Positions 57,199 to 64,000 of a stretch of DNA of 64,000 bases are shown here, piece by piece. Under the pieces are notes generated by a model. It searched no databases, was not told the DNA's origin, and saw only the letters and a list, made by a program, of their open reading frames with translations. The first letter of the stretch is position 1. Each line of letters starts with the position of its first letter. A program made the position numbers and the translations under genes. The DNA comes from SAR116 cluster bacterium AG-325-F22 (GTDB taxonomy: Bacteria > Pseudomonadota > Alphaproteobacteria > Puniceispirillales > Marisalimonadaceae). The DNA is taken from assembly GCA_003282885.1 (NCBI GenBank), contig QBYJ01000001.1, positions 1 through 64,000 on the forward strand, written 5' to 3'.

Positions 57199-57220
57199 GT
57201 ACTAAATTATATTTTTTAAA

Positions 57221-58048
57221 ATGAAAAAATTATCAATTATTGGAAATGGCTATACAGCTAAATTTTTATCTAAAGAAGCTTTAAAAAAAGATTTTGAAGT
57301 TTCTATAATTACACGAAATATTTCAAATCCAAAAAAAAATGTCCATTATTTTAATTATTATGATTCTAAAAATATTGCAGAAAAACTTAGTAAAGAAAAT
57401 ATAATTTCAACAGTCCCTCCAAATGAACTGGGTTTAGATCCAATTATCCAAAATTATAAAAAATCGATTGCATTAAATAAAAAAAAAATTATCTATTTTT
57501 CTGCAACATCAGTTTATGGAGAAGGAGAAATAGATGAAGATACAAATCCTGATCCCAAACATAGTAGAGGTATAATTAGACTGAATGCCGAAGAAGAGTG
57601 GATTAAAACCAATTGTAATGCTTCAATTTTTCGAATTGCAGGTATATACGGTCCCAGAAGACATCCTATGATTAGATACTTGGAAGGAAACAATGAAATT
57701 CTTGTTAAAAAAAACTATGTTCCAAATAGAATTCACGTTGAAGACTTATCTTCAGTAGCTATTCAATTTTTAGTTAAAAATCTAAACAATAAAATAATAA
57801 ATATATGCGATCAAAACAAAATTAGTAGTTATGATGCTGTAAAATACGTTACAGACAGATTAAAATTAAAAGAACCGTTGATAATTAAATATAATCCAAA
57901 TAAGGTTTCTGATAGTTTGAAATCTTTTTATGAGTTTAATAGAATTATCAAATGTAGAGTTATAGAAAATGAACTCAAATATAAATATAAATATCCAGAT
58001 TATGCAAAAGCTTTACTTACTTTGACTAAAAAATTAATTAAAAAATAA
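57221..58048 (+). CDS. NAD-dependent epimerase/dehydratase-like SDR protein
   Basis: The 275-aa Rossmann protein starts with KKLSIIGNGYTAKFL (a glycine-rich dinucleotide loop in GNGYTAKF). It has the catalytic region SATSVYGEGE near residue 95 and a RIAGIYGPRRHP segment. It resembles YeeZ-type short-chain epimerases; the substrate is unknown. It is divergent from the cobalamin leader. Confidence 0.8.
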   Translation: MKKLSIIGNGYTAKFLSKEALKKDFEVSIITRNISNPKKNVHYFNYYDSKNIAEKLSKENIISTVPPNELGLDPIIQNYKKSIALNKKKIIYFSATSVYGEGEIDEDTNPDPKHSRGIIRLNAEEEWIKTNCNASIFRIAGIYGPRRHPMIRYLEGNNEILVKKNYVPNRIHVEDLSSVAIQFLVKNLNNKIINICDQNKISSYDAVKYVTDRLKLKEPLIIKYNPNKVSDSLKSFYEFNRIIKCRVIENELKYKYKYPDYAKALLTLTKKLIKK

Positions 58049-58068
58049 ACAAATCTAGGATATATTCT

Positions 58069-58845
58069 TTGTCAAAATTCTCTAATAATTATCATAAAGT
58101 AACCTTCATTAAACATTGGACAGATAGTTTATTTTCTTTTCGTATTCAAAGACCACAAAATTTTAGATTCAGATCTGGTGAATTTGTAATGATTGGCTTA
58201 TTGAATGAAGAGGATAAGCCAATATTAAGGGCTTATTCAATCGCATCACCTAGTTGGTCAGAAGAATTAGAGTTTTATTCAATTATAGTTAAAGATGGTC
58301 CTTTAACTTCAAAATTAAAGAATATAAAGATAGATGATGAAATAATTATGATGCCTAAATCAACTGGTACACTAGTTTTGGATGCATTAAAACCTGGCAA
58401 AAGGCTATTTTTATTCTCGTCAGGAACTGGTTTTGCACCCTTTGCCTCACTTATAAGAGAGCCAGAAACATATGAAAAATTTGAATCAGTAGTTGTAACT
58501 CATACCTGCAGAACTGTTCCTGAACTAGCTTATAGCCAAGAAATAATTGATGAAAGTAATAATGACGAAATTATTAAAGAATTTATTGAAAATAAATTAA
58601 TAAGTTATCATTCTACCACAAGAGAAGATTTTACGAATAATGGAAGAATAACTGAATTAATTAGCACTAATAAAATTTTTGATGACCTTAAAATTAACAG
58701 TATATCCTCTGATGATAGATTTATGTTTTGTGGTTCAATGGGCTTAAACAATGATTTAAAGGCTATAATGGTGAAACATAATTTACAAGAAGGAGCAAAT
58801 AATAGCCCAGCCGAATTTGTTTTAGAAAAGGCTTTTGTAGGCTAG
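58069..58845 (+). CDS. fpr: Ferredoxin-NADP+ reductase (FNR)
   Basis: The 258-aa flavoprotein has the FAD-binding RAYSIASPSW motif (RxYS) near residue 55, the NADP-binding GTGFAPFASLIRE near 125 and a final AFVG. It exchanges electrons between ferredoxin/flavodoxin and NADP(H), probably for redox defence or synthesis. The start is TTG at 58069 with AGGA ahead of it. It follows the epimerase gene by 20 bp. Confidence 0.92.
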   Translation: MSKFSNNYHKVTFIKHWTDSLFSFRIQRPQNFRFRSGEFVMIGLLNEEDKPILRAYSIASPSWSEELEFYSIIVKDGPLTSKLKNIKIDDEIIMMPKSTGTLVLDALKPGKRLFLFSSGTGFAPFASLIREPETYEKFESVVVTHTCRTVPELAYSQEIIDESNNDEIIKEFIENKLISYHSTTREDFTNNGRITELISTNKIFDDLKINSISSDDRFMFCGSMGLNNDLKAIMVKHNLQEGANNSPAEFVLEKAFVG

Positions 58846-58846
58846 C

Positions 58847-59566
58847 TTACCATTTTTCTACGTCAGGCCTTAGCTCTACGTCAAATGACCAAGCTGAGCG
58901 TTTTTGTTGTGATATTCTATAAATTTCTTCTGCTATATCTTCTGGTTGTGCAAATTCTATTTCGTCTTTATTTTTTTGATGTTCAATCCTACTTCTGGTC
59001 CATGGAGTATTAATTGATGCGTCTATAGTTACATATGAGACGTGAATACCTTTTGGGCCAAAATCACGAGCTAAAGATTGTGCTAAAATCCTCTGAGCAG
59101 CCTTGGTAGGTGCAAAATATGGTGTCATAGCAACCCCCCTATGTGCAGCAGTATTTCCAGTAACTATGATTACTCCTTTTTTATTTCTTAACATATCTGG
59201 TATCAAAAAATGAGCCAAATACATAAGAGAGGTTGTATTAATTCGAAAGTTTTTTTCTAACCATTCTGGTTTTCCGTTAAGTAAATATTCAAAATTTCCT
59301 TTAACCGCATTATGAATTAGTACTTCTGGAGAGCCCATTTCATCTTTTATTTTTTTACATATGTTTTCTAATAAAGTTAAGTCTGATACATCACAGATAT
59401 AGCCTTTAGAGTTTGGTAATTCTTTTTCAAATTTAAATAACCTTTCACTAGATCTAGCTAGCATTGCAATTCTATAACCTGCTTTAGCGAAGCGTCTAGC
59501 CGTAAAGCCTCCAGTGCCTTCCCCAAGTCCAGTAATCAAACATACGGGCTTAGTAACATTTGTCAT
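58847..59566 (-). CDS. SDR-family oxidoreductase
   Basis: The 239-aa protein has the glycine-rich loop ITGLGEGTGGFTARRFAKAGY (a lengthened form of TGxxxGxG) and IVTGNTAAHRGVAMTPYFAPTKAA with a Y..TK pattern in place of the usual YxxxK. The active-site region is therefore non-classical (YFAPTKAA). The substrate is unknown. It is convergent with fpr, 1 bp between stops. Confidence 0.85.
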   Translation of the reverse strand: MTNVTKPVCLITGLGEGTGGFTARRFAKAGYRIAMLARSSERLFKFEKELPNSKGYICDVSDLTLLENICKKIKDEMGSPEVLIHNAVKGNFEYLLNGKPEWLEKNFRINTTSLMYLAHFLIPDMLRNKKGVIIVTGNTAAHRGVAMTPYFAPTKAAQRILAQSLARDFGPKGIHVSYVTIDASINTPWTRSRIEHQKNKDEIEFAQPEDIAEEIYRISQQKRSAWSFDVELRPDVEKW

Positions 59567-59662
59567 ATTGTATCTCCGAAAAGAAAATAAAATTCATATT
59601 AAAAATAAGTATTAATTCTTATGATGCAAATAATTAAAGATTGAAAAGTTTTATAACTATAA

Positions 59663-59738
59663 TGGTGGGCGGTGACGGTCTCGAACCGCCGACATTCTCG
59701 GTGTAAACGAGATGCTCTACCAACTGAGCTAACCGCCC
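59663..59738 (-). tRNA. tRNA-Val (anticodon TAC)
   Basis: On the minus strand a 76-base cloverleaf has acceptor GGGCGGT with ACCGCCC, the anticodon arm CTCGT-TTACACC-style loop carrying TAC, and GTTCGAGAC as T-loop. Discriminator A and CCA are encoded. Confidence 0.95.
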
Positions 59739-59750
59739 ATTTATTTTAAG

Positions 59751-59779
59751 TTTATACGTAATTTTAATAAAGTTGACAA
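59751..59779 (-). promoter_or_regulatory. Sigma-70-type promoter of tRNA-Val
   Basis: On the minus strand TTGTCA (59779-59774) and TATAAA (59756-59751) are exactly 17 bp apart, and the tRNA begins 12 bases after the -10 box. Confidence 0.65.
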
Positions 59780-59797
59780 CTATGAACTTATTTATTT

Positions 59798-59806
59798 TGC
59801 TATAAT
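59798..59806 (+). promoter_or_regulatory. Extended -10 promoter of the methyltransferase gene
   Basis: TGCTATAAT is an extended -10 element 25 bases ahead of the start codon at 59832. The TTGACA at 59773-59778 is 22 bp away, too far for a normal -35 box. Confidence 0.5.
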
Positions 59807-59831
59807 ATATATTGATTGATATAAGAGGCTA

Positions 59832-60368
59832 ATGTTGAAATCAAAAGTAAATGAACAGCCAACAAATTGGATAATAGAACAAATAAAACTAAAATCCCTA
59901 AGAAAAAAAATCCAAATATTGGATTTTGCTAGTGGAAATGGAAGAAATAGTATTCATTTAGCAACAAAAAATAGAATAATAACGGCCATCGATAAGGATA
60001 GTCAGAAACTAAATAACTACAAAAATTTTAATTATATCAATACGATTTGTTTTGACCTTGAAACTAATAAAAAATGGCCATTGAAGGATGAATATTACGA
60101 TATTGTCATTGTTGTAAATTATTTATATAGACCCAAAATTAGAGAATTATTGAAGTTATTAAAAAATGGTGGGTATTTATTTTATGAAACTTTTTCAGTT
60201 GGCAACGAAAGATATGGTTCACCCAAAAATCCAAATTATTTATTAAAAAACAGAGAGCTAACCAATCTGTTTAGTAAGGAAAACGAGATATTGAGTTATT
60301 TCAACGGAAAAGTGATAGAAGAAAAAATATCAATCAAACAAAGGTGTATTATAAAAAAGACGTCTTAA
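59832..60368 (+). CDS. SAM-dependent methyltransferase-fold protein
   Basis: The 178-aa protein has the class I methyltransferase motif ILDFASGNGRNSIHLA near residue 33, TAIDKDSQKL near 55 and DIVIVVNYLYRP near 98. It resembles the small TehB/UbiE-like group; the acceptor is unknown. The stop codon lies inside the terminator hairpin that serves the convergent hup gene. Confidence 0.82.
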   Translation: MLKSKVNEQPTNWIIEQIKLKSLRKKIQILDFASGNGRNSIHLATKNRIITAIDKDSQKLNNYKNFNYINTICFDLETNKKWPLKDEYYDIVIVVNYLYRPKIRELLKLLKNGGYLFYETFSVGNERYGSPKNPNYLLKNRELTNLFSKENEILSYFNGKVIEEKISIKQRCIIKKTS

Positions 60369-60381
60369 ATAAGACGTCTTT
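60356..60381 (-). terminator. Terminator of the HU gene, overlapping the convergent methyltransferase stop
   Basis: A perfect 11-bp stem (aaagacgtctt / aagacgtcttt) has the loop aaat. On the minus strand it is followed by a run of T (TTTTTTAT), as expected for the hup gene ending at 60403. The plus-strand side has only a weak T-run. Confidence 0.8.
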
Positions 60382-60402
60382 CTAAAATTATAAAATTTTT
60401 AA

Positions 60403-60678
60403 TTAATTATTTACTGCATCCTTTAATGGGCTTCCAGCTTTAAATTTTGGTTGCTTAGAGGCTTTAATTTGAATGGCTTCTCCAGTTCTTGGGTTCCTAC
60501 CAGTAGTAGCAGCACGGTTAGCCACAGAAAAAGTCCCAAAACCAACTATACGCACATCACCACCTGATTTTAGTGCTCCAGTGATAGATTCAAATACACT
60601 GTCAACAGCTTTGCCAGCGTCTACCTTTGTAAGACCTGATGCGTCAGCAACACTTGCAACTAATTCATTTTTATTCAT
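60403..60678 (-). CDS. hup: DNA-binding protein HU
   Basis: The 91-aa histone-like protein has the HU signature VRIVGFGTFSVANRAATTGRNPRTGEAI with the DNA-intercalating proline arm. It begins MNKNELVASVADASGL. ATG 60678 is chosen because GGAGG stands six bases upstream; the four-residue longer form is not usual. The gene follows lon downstream, as is common in alphaproteobacteria. Confidence 0.96.
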   Translation of the reverse strand: MNKNELVASVADASGLTKVDAGKAVDSVFESITGALKSGGDVRIVGFGTFSVANRAATTGRNPRTGEAIQIKASKQPKFKAGSPLKDAVNN

Positions 60679-60786
60679 TCGTACCTCCATTAAATAATTT
60701 AAGTTTAATAGTTATAAACGATATAACGTTATTAGACTAGTAAATAAAGCTAATTAACACAAAGAAAATAATAAAAATAATACGAA

Positions 60787-63177
60787 TTAATGTGAAATAT
60801 TTGTTTTATCTATTATGTTGTTATCGCTAGTCGAACTTAAATTACTTACATCTAAAACATTTAATTTTTTAGGTGAATGAACTAAAGCGTTTTCAATAAC
60901 TTGATCAATAGATTCTACAGCTATAATATTTAACTGATCTTTTATATTGTCAGGTATTTCTATTAAATCTTTTTTATTATCAATTGGGATTAAAACTGTT
61001 TCCAAACCACCTCTTTTCGCGGCTAATAGTTTTTCTTTTAGACCACCTATTGGAAGGACTCTACCTCTTAATGTTATCTCACCGGTCATGCCGATATTAC
61101 TTTTAATTTTTATTTCCGTTAACGCTGAAACAATACTGGTTACCATAGCAACACCTGCTGACGGGCCATCTTTTGGAGTAGCACCCTCTGGGACATGAAC
61201 ATGTATATCATTTTTTTCTAAATCAACAGGATTTAATCCGTAAGATAAAGCCTGTGATTTTATAAAAAACTCAGCTGCTTGCACTGACTCTTTCATAACA
61301 TCACCCAATTTTCCAGTGGCAGTAACTTTGCCTTTACCTCTTACTTTTACAGATTCAACGGATAATAATTCACCTCCAACTTCTGTCCATGCCAAGCCTG
61401 TTGTTATACCTACAAGATTATCTTTCTCGATTTCTAGCCTTTGATAAATAGGAACACCCAATATTTCAGTTACATTTTCTTTGGTGACTCTAATTGATTT
61501 AGCTTCTTTTTTTTCTATCAAAGTGACTACTTTTCTAGTTAATTTAGCTAATTGTCTTTCTAAACTTCTAACACCTGCTTCTCTTGTATAAGATTGGATT
61601 ATAATTTTCAGAGCTTCTTCATTGATAGAAAATTCAGTTTTTTTAAGTTTACAATTGTTCATTTGTTTTTTTATTAAATGTCTTTTTGCTATTTCTAGCT
61701 TTTCATCTTCTGTGTAACCAGATAATCTGATTACTTCCATTCTATCTAATAAAGCTTGTGGCATATTTAAGGTATTGGACGTTGTAATAAACAACACCTT
61801 AGACAAATCATAATCCACTTCTATATAATGGTCTTGAAATGTTTTATTCTGTTCGGGGTCAAGAACTTCTAATAACGCAGAAGAAGGATCACCTCTATAA
61901 TCATTACCTAATTTATCTATTTCATCTAATAAGAATAATGGGTTGATTGCAGAAGCTTTTTTCATTCCATGTACAATTTTGCCTGGCAAAGATCCTATAT
62001 AGGTTCTTCGATGTCCTCTTATTTCAGCTTCATCTCGAACACCACCCAACGCCATTCTTATATATTCTCTTCCTGTAGCTTCTGCGATTGATTTTCCTAA
62101 GGAAGTTTTACCTACTCCCGGAGGTCCCACTAAACATAAAATAGGTCCCTTAATTTCTTTAGTTCTTTTCTGAACAGCTAAAAATTCAATAATTCTGTCT
62201 TTAACTTTTTCCAACCCATAATGATCATTATCTAAGATTTTTCTGGCTTTCTTTATATCTGATTTAACCTTATTGGTTATAGACCAAGGGATTGAAACCA
62301 ACCAATCAATATATGAACGAACTACAGTAGCCTCAGCACTCATTGGACTCATATTTTTTAATTTTTTTAGTTCAGATAATGCTTTTTCTTTAGCTTCTTT
62401 TGATAAATTACGCTTATTTATCTTCTCTTCAATTTCATCAAAGTCATTTTTTCCATCTTCAAATGAACCTAATTCTTTTTGAATAGCTTTTAATTGTTCG
62501 TTCAAATAATATTCACGTTGTGTTTTTTCCATCTGAGTTTTGACACGGCTTCTTATTTTTTTTTCAGAACTTAAAATATCAATCTCATTCTTAATTTTTA
62601 GTAATAATTTTTCTGCTCTCTCGACAGGTTTGATTATTTCAAGAAAGGATTGTTTTTCATCAATGCTAAATACTAAGTGATTAATAATTGTGTCTGTTAA
62701 TGTGTTTTGGTCTTTTATATCAGATATTGTCGCTAATATATCAGAGCTTATCTTACCATTTAATTTAGCATATTCATTAAACAAATCTAACAAATTAGAG
62801 GTTGTTTCATTACCACCATCTATTAATGATTCTTCCTTTTTAATTAAAATTGAATCCGTACTCAAGTAAGCATCAGATACTTTAATATTTTTTACAACAC
62901 ATCTAGAATTACCTTCAACTAAAACTTTCACTGTTCCGTCAGGGAGTTTTAGCATTTGAAGTATATTACCTGTAGTACCGACTTTATATAAATCTTTTTC
63001 TTTTGGATTTTCAATAGAAGGCTTTTTTTGAGTTAACAAAATTATTTCTTTATTTTCTTCCATAACTGCTTCAATAGCATTAATTGACTTTGTTCTTCCG
63101 ACAAAAAGGGGCGCAATCATGTGAGGGAATATTACTATATCTCTTAGGGGTAATATGGGGTAGGCAGTTTTAGTCAA
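60787..63177 (-). CDS. lon: ATP-dependent protease Lon
   Basis: The 796-aa protease has the LAN substrate-binding domain (PILPLRDIVIFPHMIAPLFVGR), Walker A GPPGVGKTSLGKS near residue 352, Walker B FLLDEIDKLG, and the Ser-Lys dyad in KDGPSAGVAMVTS near residue 675 (S) with the Lys further on. It removes damaged and regulatory proteins. The start is TTG at 63177 with GAGG 8 bases upstream. Confidence 0.97.
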   Translation of the reverse strand: MTKTAYPILPLRDIVIFPHMIAPLFVGRTKSINAIEAVMEENKEIILLTQKKPSIENPKEKDLYKVGTTGNILQMLKLPDGTVKVLVEGNSRCVVKNIKVSDAYLSTDSILIKKEESLIDGGNETTSNLLDLFNEYAKLNGKISSDILATISDIKDQNTLTDTIINHLVFSIDEKQSFLEIIKPVERAEKLLLKIKNEIDILSSEKKIRSRVKTQMEKTQREYYLNEQLKAIQKELGSFEDGKNDFDEIEEKINKRNLSKEAKEKALSELKKLKNMSPMSAEATVVRSYIDWLVSIPWSITNKVKSDIKKARKILDNDHYGLEKVKDRIIEFLAVQKRTKEIKGPILCLVGPPGVGKTSLGKSIAEATGREYIRMALGGVRDEAEIRGHRRTYIGSLPGKIVHGMKKASAINPLFLLDEIDKLGNDYRGDPSSALLEVLDPEQNKTFQDHYIEVDYDLSKVLFITTSNTLNMPQALLDRMEVIRLSGYTEDEKLEIAKRHLIKKQMNNCKLKKTEFSINEEALKIIIQSYTREAGVRSLERQLAKLTRKVVTLIEKKEAKSIRVTKENVTEILGVPIYQRLEIEKDNLVGITTGLAWTEVGGELLSVESVKVRGKGKVTATGKLGDVMKESVQAAEFFIKSQALSYGLNPVDLEKNDIHVHVPEGATPKDGPSAGVAMVTSIVSALTEIKIKSNIGMTGEITLRGRVLPIGGLKEKLLAAKRGGLETVLIPIDNKKDLIEIPDNIKDQLNIIAVESIDQVIENALVHSPKKLNVLDVSNLSSTSDNNIIDKTNISH

Positions 63178-63206
63178 GACGATATCCTCTATTTTATATT
63201 GGTTAG

Positions 63207-63236
63207 ATGATATTTTTTTTAAAAATTACAAGTCAA
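63207..63236 (-). promoter_or_regulatory. Possible promoter of lon
   Basis: On the minus strand TTGACT (63236-63231) and TATCAT (63212-63207) are 18 bp apart, in the spacer between clpX and lon. The match is fair only. Confidence 0.35.
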
Positions 63237-63245
63237 AATAATATT

Positions 63246-64000
63246 TTATAATGAATTATTAATTTCTTTTGACTTTTTTTCGTGAACTAAAAGAGGTTTA
63301 CTACCCTTTAATACTACATCTTCATTTATAACAACTTCATCAATGCCTGGTTCTGAAGGAAGTTCAAACATTGTATCCATTAAAATATTTTCAATAATTG
63401 ATCGTAATCCTCTTGCTCCAGTCTTAAGACTTATAGCTTTTTGCGCTACAGCTTTGAGGGCATTCTCTCTAAATTCAAGTTTAGTATTTTCCATTTCAAA
63501 GAGTTTTTGATATTGTTTAACAAGAGCATTTTTTGGTTTTGTTAGAATTGTTACTAAAGCATCTTCATCAAGATCTTCAAGAGTTGCTAAAACAGGTAAA
63601 CGTCCAATAAATTCTGGAATAAGTCCATATTTAACCAAATCTCCAGGTTCTACATCTTTTAGAACATCGGAACCAGTAATATCTTGTGAATTAACAATTT
63701 CTGCTCCAAAACCAATTGAAGATCCTTTGTTTCTATTAGCAATTAACTTGTCTAAACCTGCAAAAGCTCCACCACATATAAAAAGTATATTAGTTGTATC
63801 TACTTGAAGAAACTCTTGTTGAGGATGTTTTCTCCCACCTTGTGGAGGTACAGCTGCTATCGTGCCTTCCATGATTTTAAGTAAAGCCTGCTGTACGCCT
63901 TCCCCACTTACATCACGTGTTATAGAGGGATTTTCTGATTTTCTTGAAATTTTGTCAACTTCATCAATGTATACAATACCTTTTTGAGCTCTCTCAACAT
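63246..64000 (-). CDS. clpX: ATP-dependent Clp protease ATP-binding subunit ClpX, C-terminal part
   Basis: The window contains only the C-terminal part; the gene continues past the right edge. Visible are [35 protein letters not shown] (Walker B region), [34 protein letters not shown] (sensor and arginine region) and [23 protein letters not shown]. ClpX unfolds proteins for ClpP. The gene precedes lon, the usual clpP-clpX-lon order. Confidence 0.97.
   Translation of the reverse strand, partial: VERAQKGIVYIDEVDKISRKSENPSITRDVSGEGVQQALLKIMEGTIAAVPPQGGRKHPQQEFLQVDTTNILFICGGAFAGLDKLIANRNKGSSIGFGAEIVNSQDITGSDVLKDVEPGDLVKYGLIPEFIGRLPVLATLEDLDEDALVTILTKPKNALVKQYQKLFEMENTKLEFRENALKAVAQKAISLKTGARGLRSIIENILMDTMFELPSEPGIDEVVINEDVVLKGSKPLLVHEKKSKEINNSL

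Noticed and set aside
60723..60732. Perfect palindrome ataacgttat upstream of the HU gene
   Set aside because: A 10-bp A/T-rich palindrome is expected by chance in this composition; no second copy nearby suggests an operator.

Overview
The window is AT-rich (roughly one third G+C by eye) and almost completely packed with genes: about 69 protein genes (one partial, one broken) and three tRNAs in 64 kb. Gene order at the right edge (clpX, lon, hup, tRNA-Val), the divergent four-gene ligase-associated repair cluster, ETF-ubiquinone oxidoreductase, Mrp-type antiporter, a fused FdsG-FdsB formate dehydrogenase and a class III cyclase with TolB-like/TPR domains all fit a free-living alphaproteobacterium. 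Low GC, short spacers and a transporter-rich, oxidative gene set suggest a streamlined marine lineage of the SAR11/HIMB59/AEGEAN-169 kind; the exact lineage cannot be fixed from the sequence alone. Nothing looks like a prophage, insertion sequence, CRISPR array or integron.

Layout. 0-5.6 kb: a small unknown protein, an adenylate/guanylate cyclase, a BT1-like transporter and a YeiH-type exporter. 5.6-11.3 kb: the ligase-associated DNA damage response cluster (pdeM and a DEXH helicase on the minus strand; an MBL exonuclease and an ATP-dependent ligase on the plus strand, only 17 bp apart). 11.3-20.7 kb: metallo-beta-lactamase hydrolase, a large glycosyltransferase-like protein of unknown role, enoyl-CoA hydratase, a small-barrel protein followed by a broken GYD gene, tRNA-Pro, luciferase-like monooxygenase, DUF192/HDAC pair, and a thiamine-type ABC permease and binding protein separated by a TPP riboswitch. 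20.8-28.1 kb: a ten-gene Mrp/Mnh cation antiporter operon with three NuoL/M/N-like subunits. 28.2-31.6 kb: IscU/SufU-like scaffold with two tiny membrane proteins beside it, ETF-QO and a DMT permease. 31.6-39.6 kb: an eight-gene minus-strand run (MarR, EmrA, EmrB, homocysteine S-methyltransferase, MoxR ATPase, VWA/CoxE protein, thioesterase, membrane protein). 39.7-46.8 kb: a split TPP decarboxylase, a formate dehydrogenase and 2-keto-3-deoxygalactonate kinase/aldolase. 46.9-48.9 kb: a GAF / small-barrel / dual cyclic-nucleotide-binding operon. 49-54.5 kb: aldehyde dehydrogenase, aminotransferase, amidohydrolase, MFS and VOC proteins, tRNA-Asp. 54.5-57.2 kb: a cobalamin-riboswitch-controlled BtuB-like receptor and a DUF6580 membrane protein. 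57.2-64 kb: epimerase, ferredoxin-NADP reductase, SDR, tRNA-Val, methyltransferase, HU, Lon and the C-terminal part of ClpX.

How the parts fit. The clearest regulated units are two riboswitch-controlled vitamin-uptake modules (TPP, B12). A putative cyclic-nucleotide circuit may link the cyclase near the left end with the dual-CNB protein at 47 kb. Energy metabolism is represented by formate oxidation to NADH, ETF-linked electron input to quinone and an ion-motive Mrp complex. About twelve genes appear to start with TTG, many with a good Shine-Dalgarno placed for the TTG, which is unusually many.

I did not find an unmistakably new multi-gene system. The best candidates for undescribed biology are the orphan glycosyltransferase-like protein (12.2-14.0 kb), the GAF/barrel/dual-CNB operon (46.9-48.9 kb), the B12-controlled DUF6580 protein as a possible inner-membrane partner of the TonB receptor, and the two tiny membrane proteins around the Fe-S scaffold gene.
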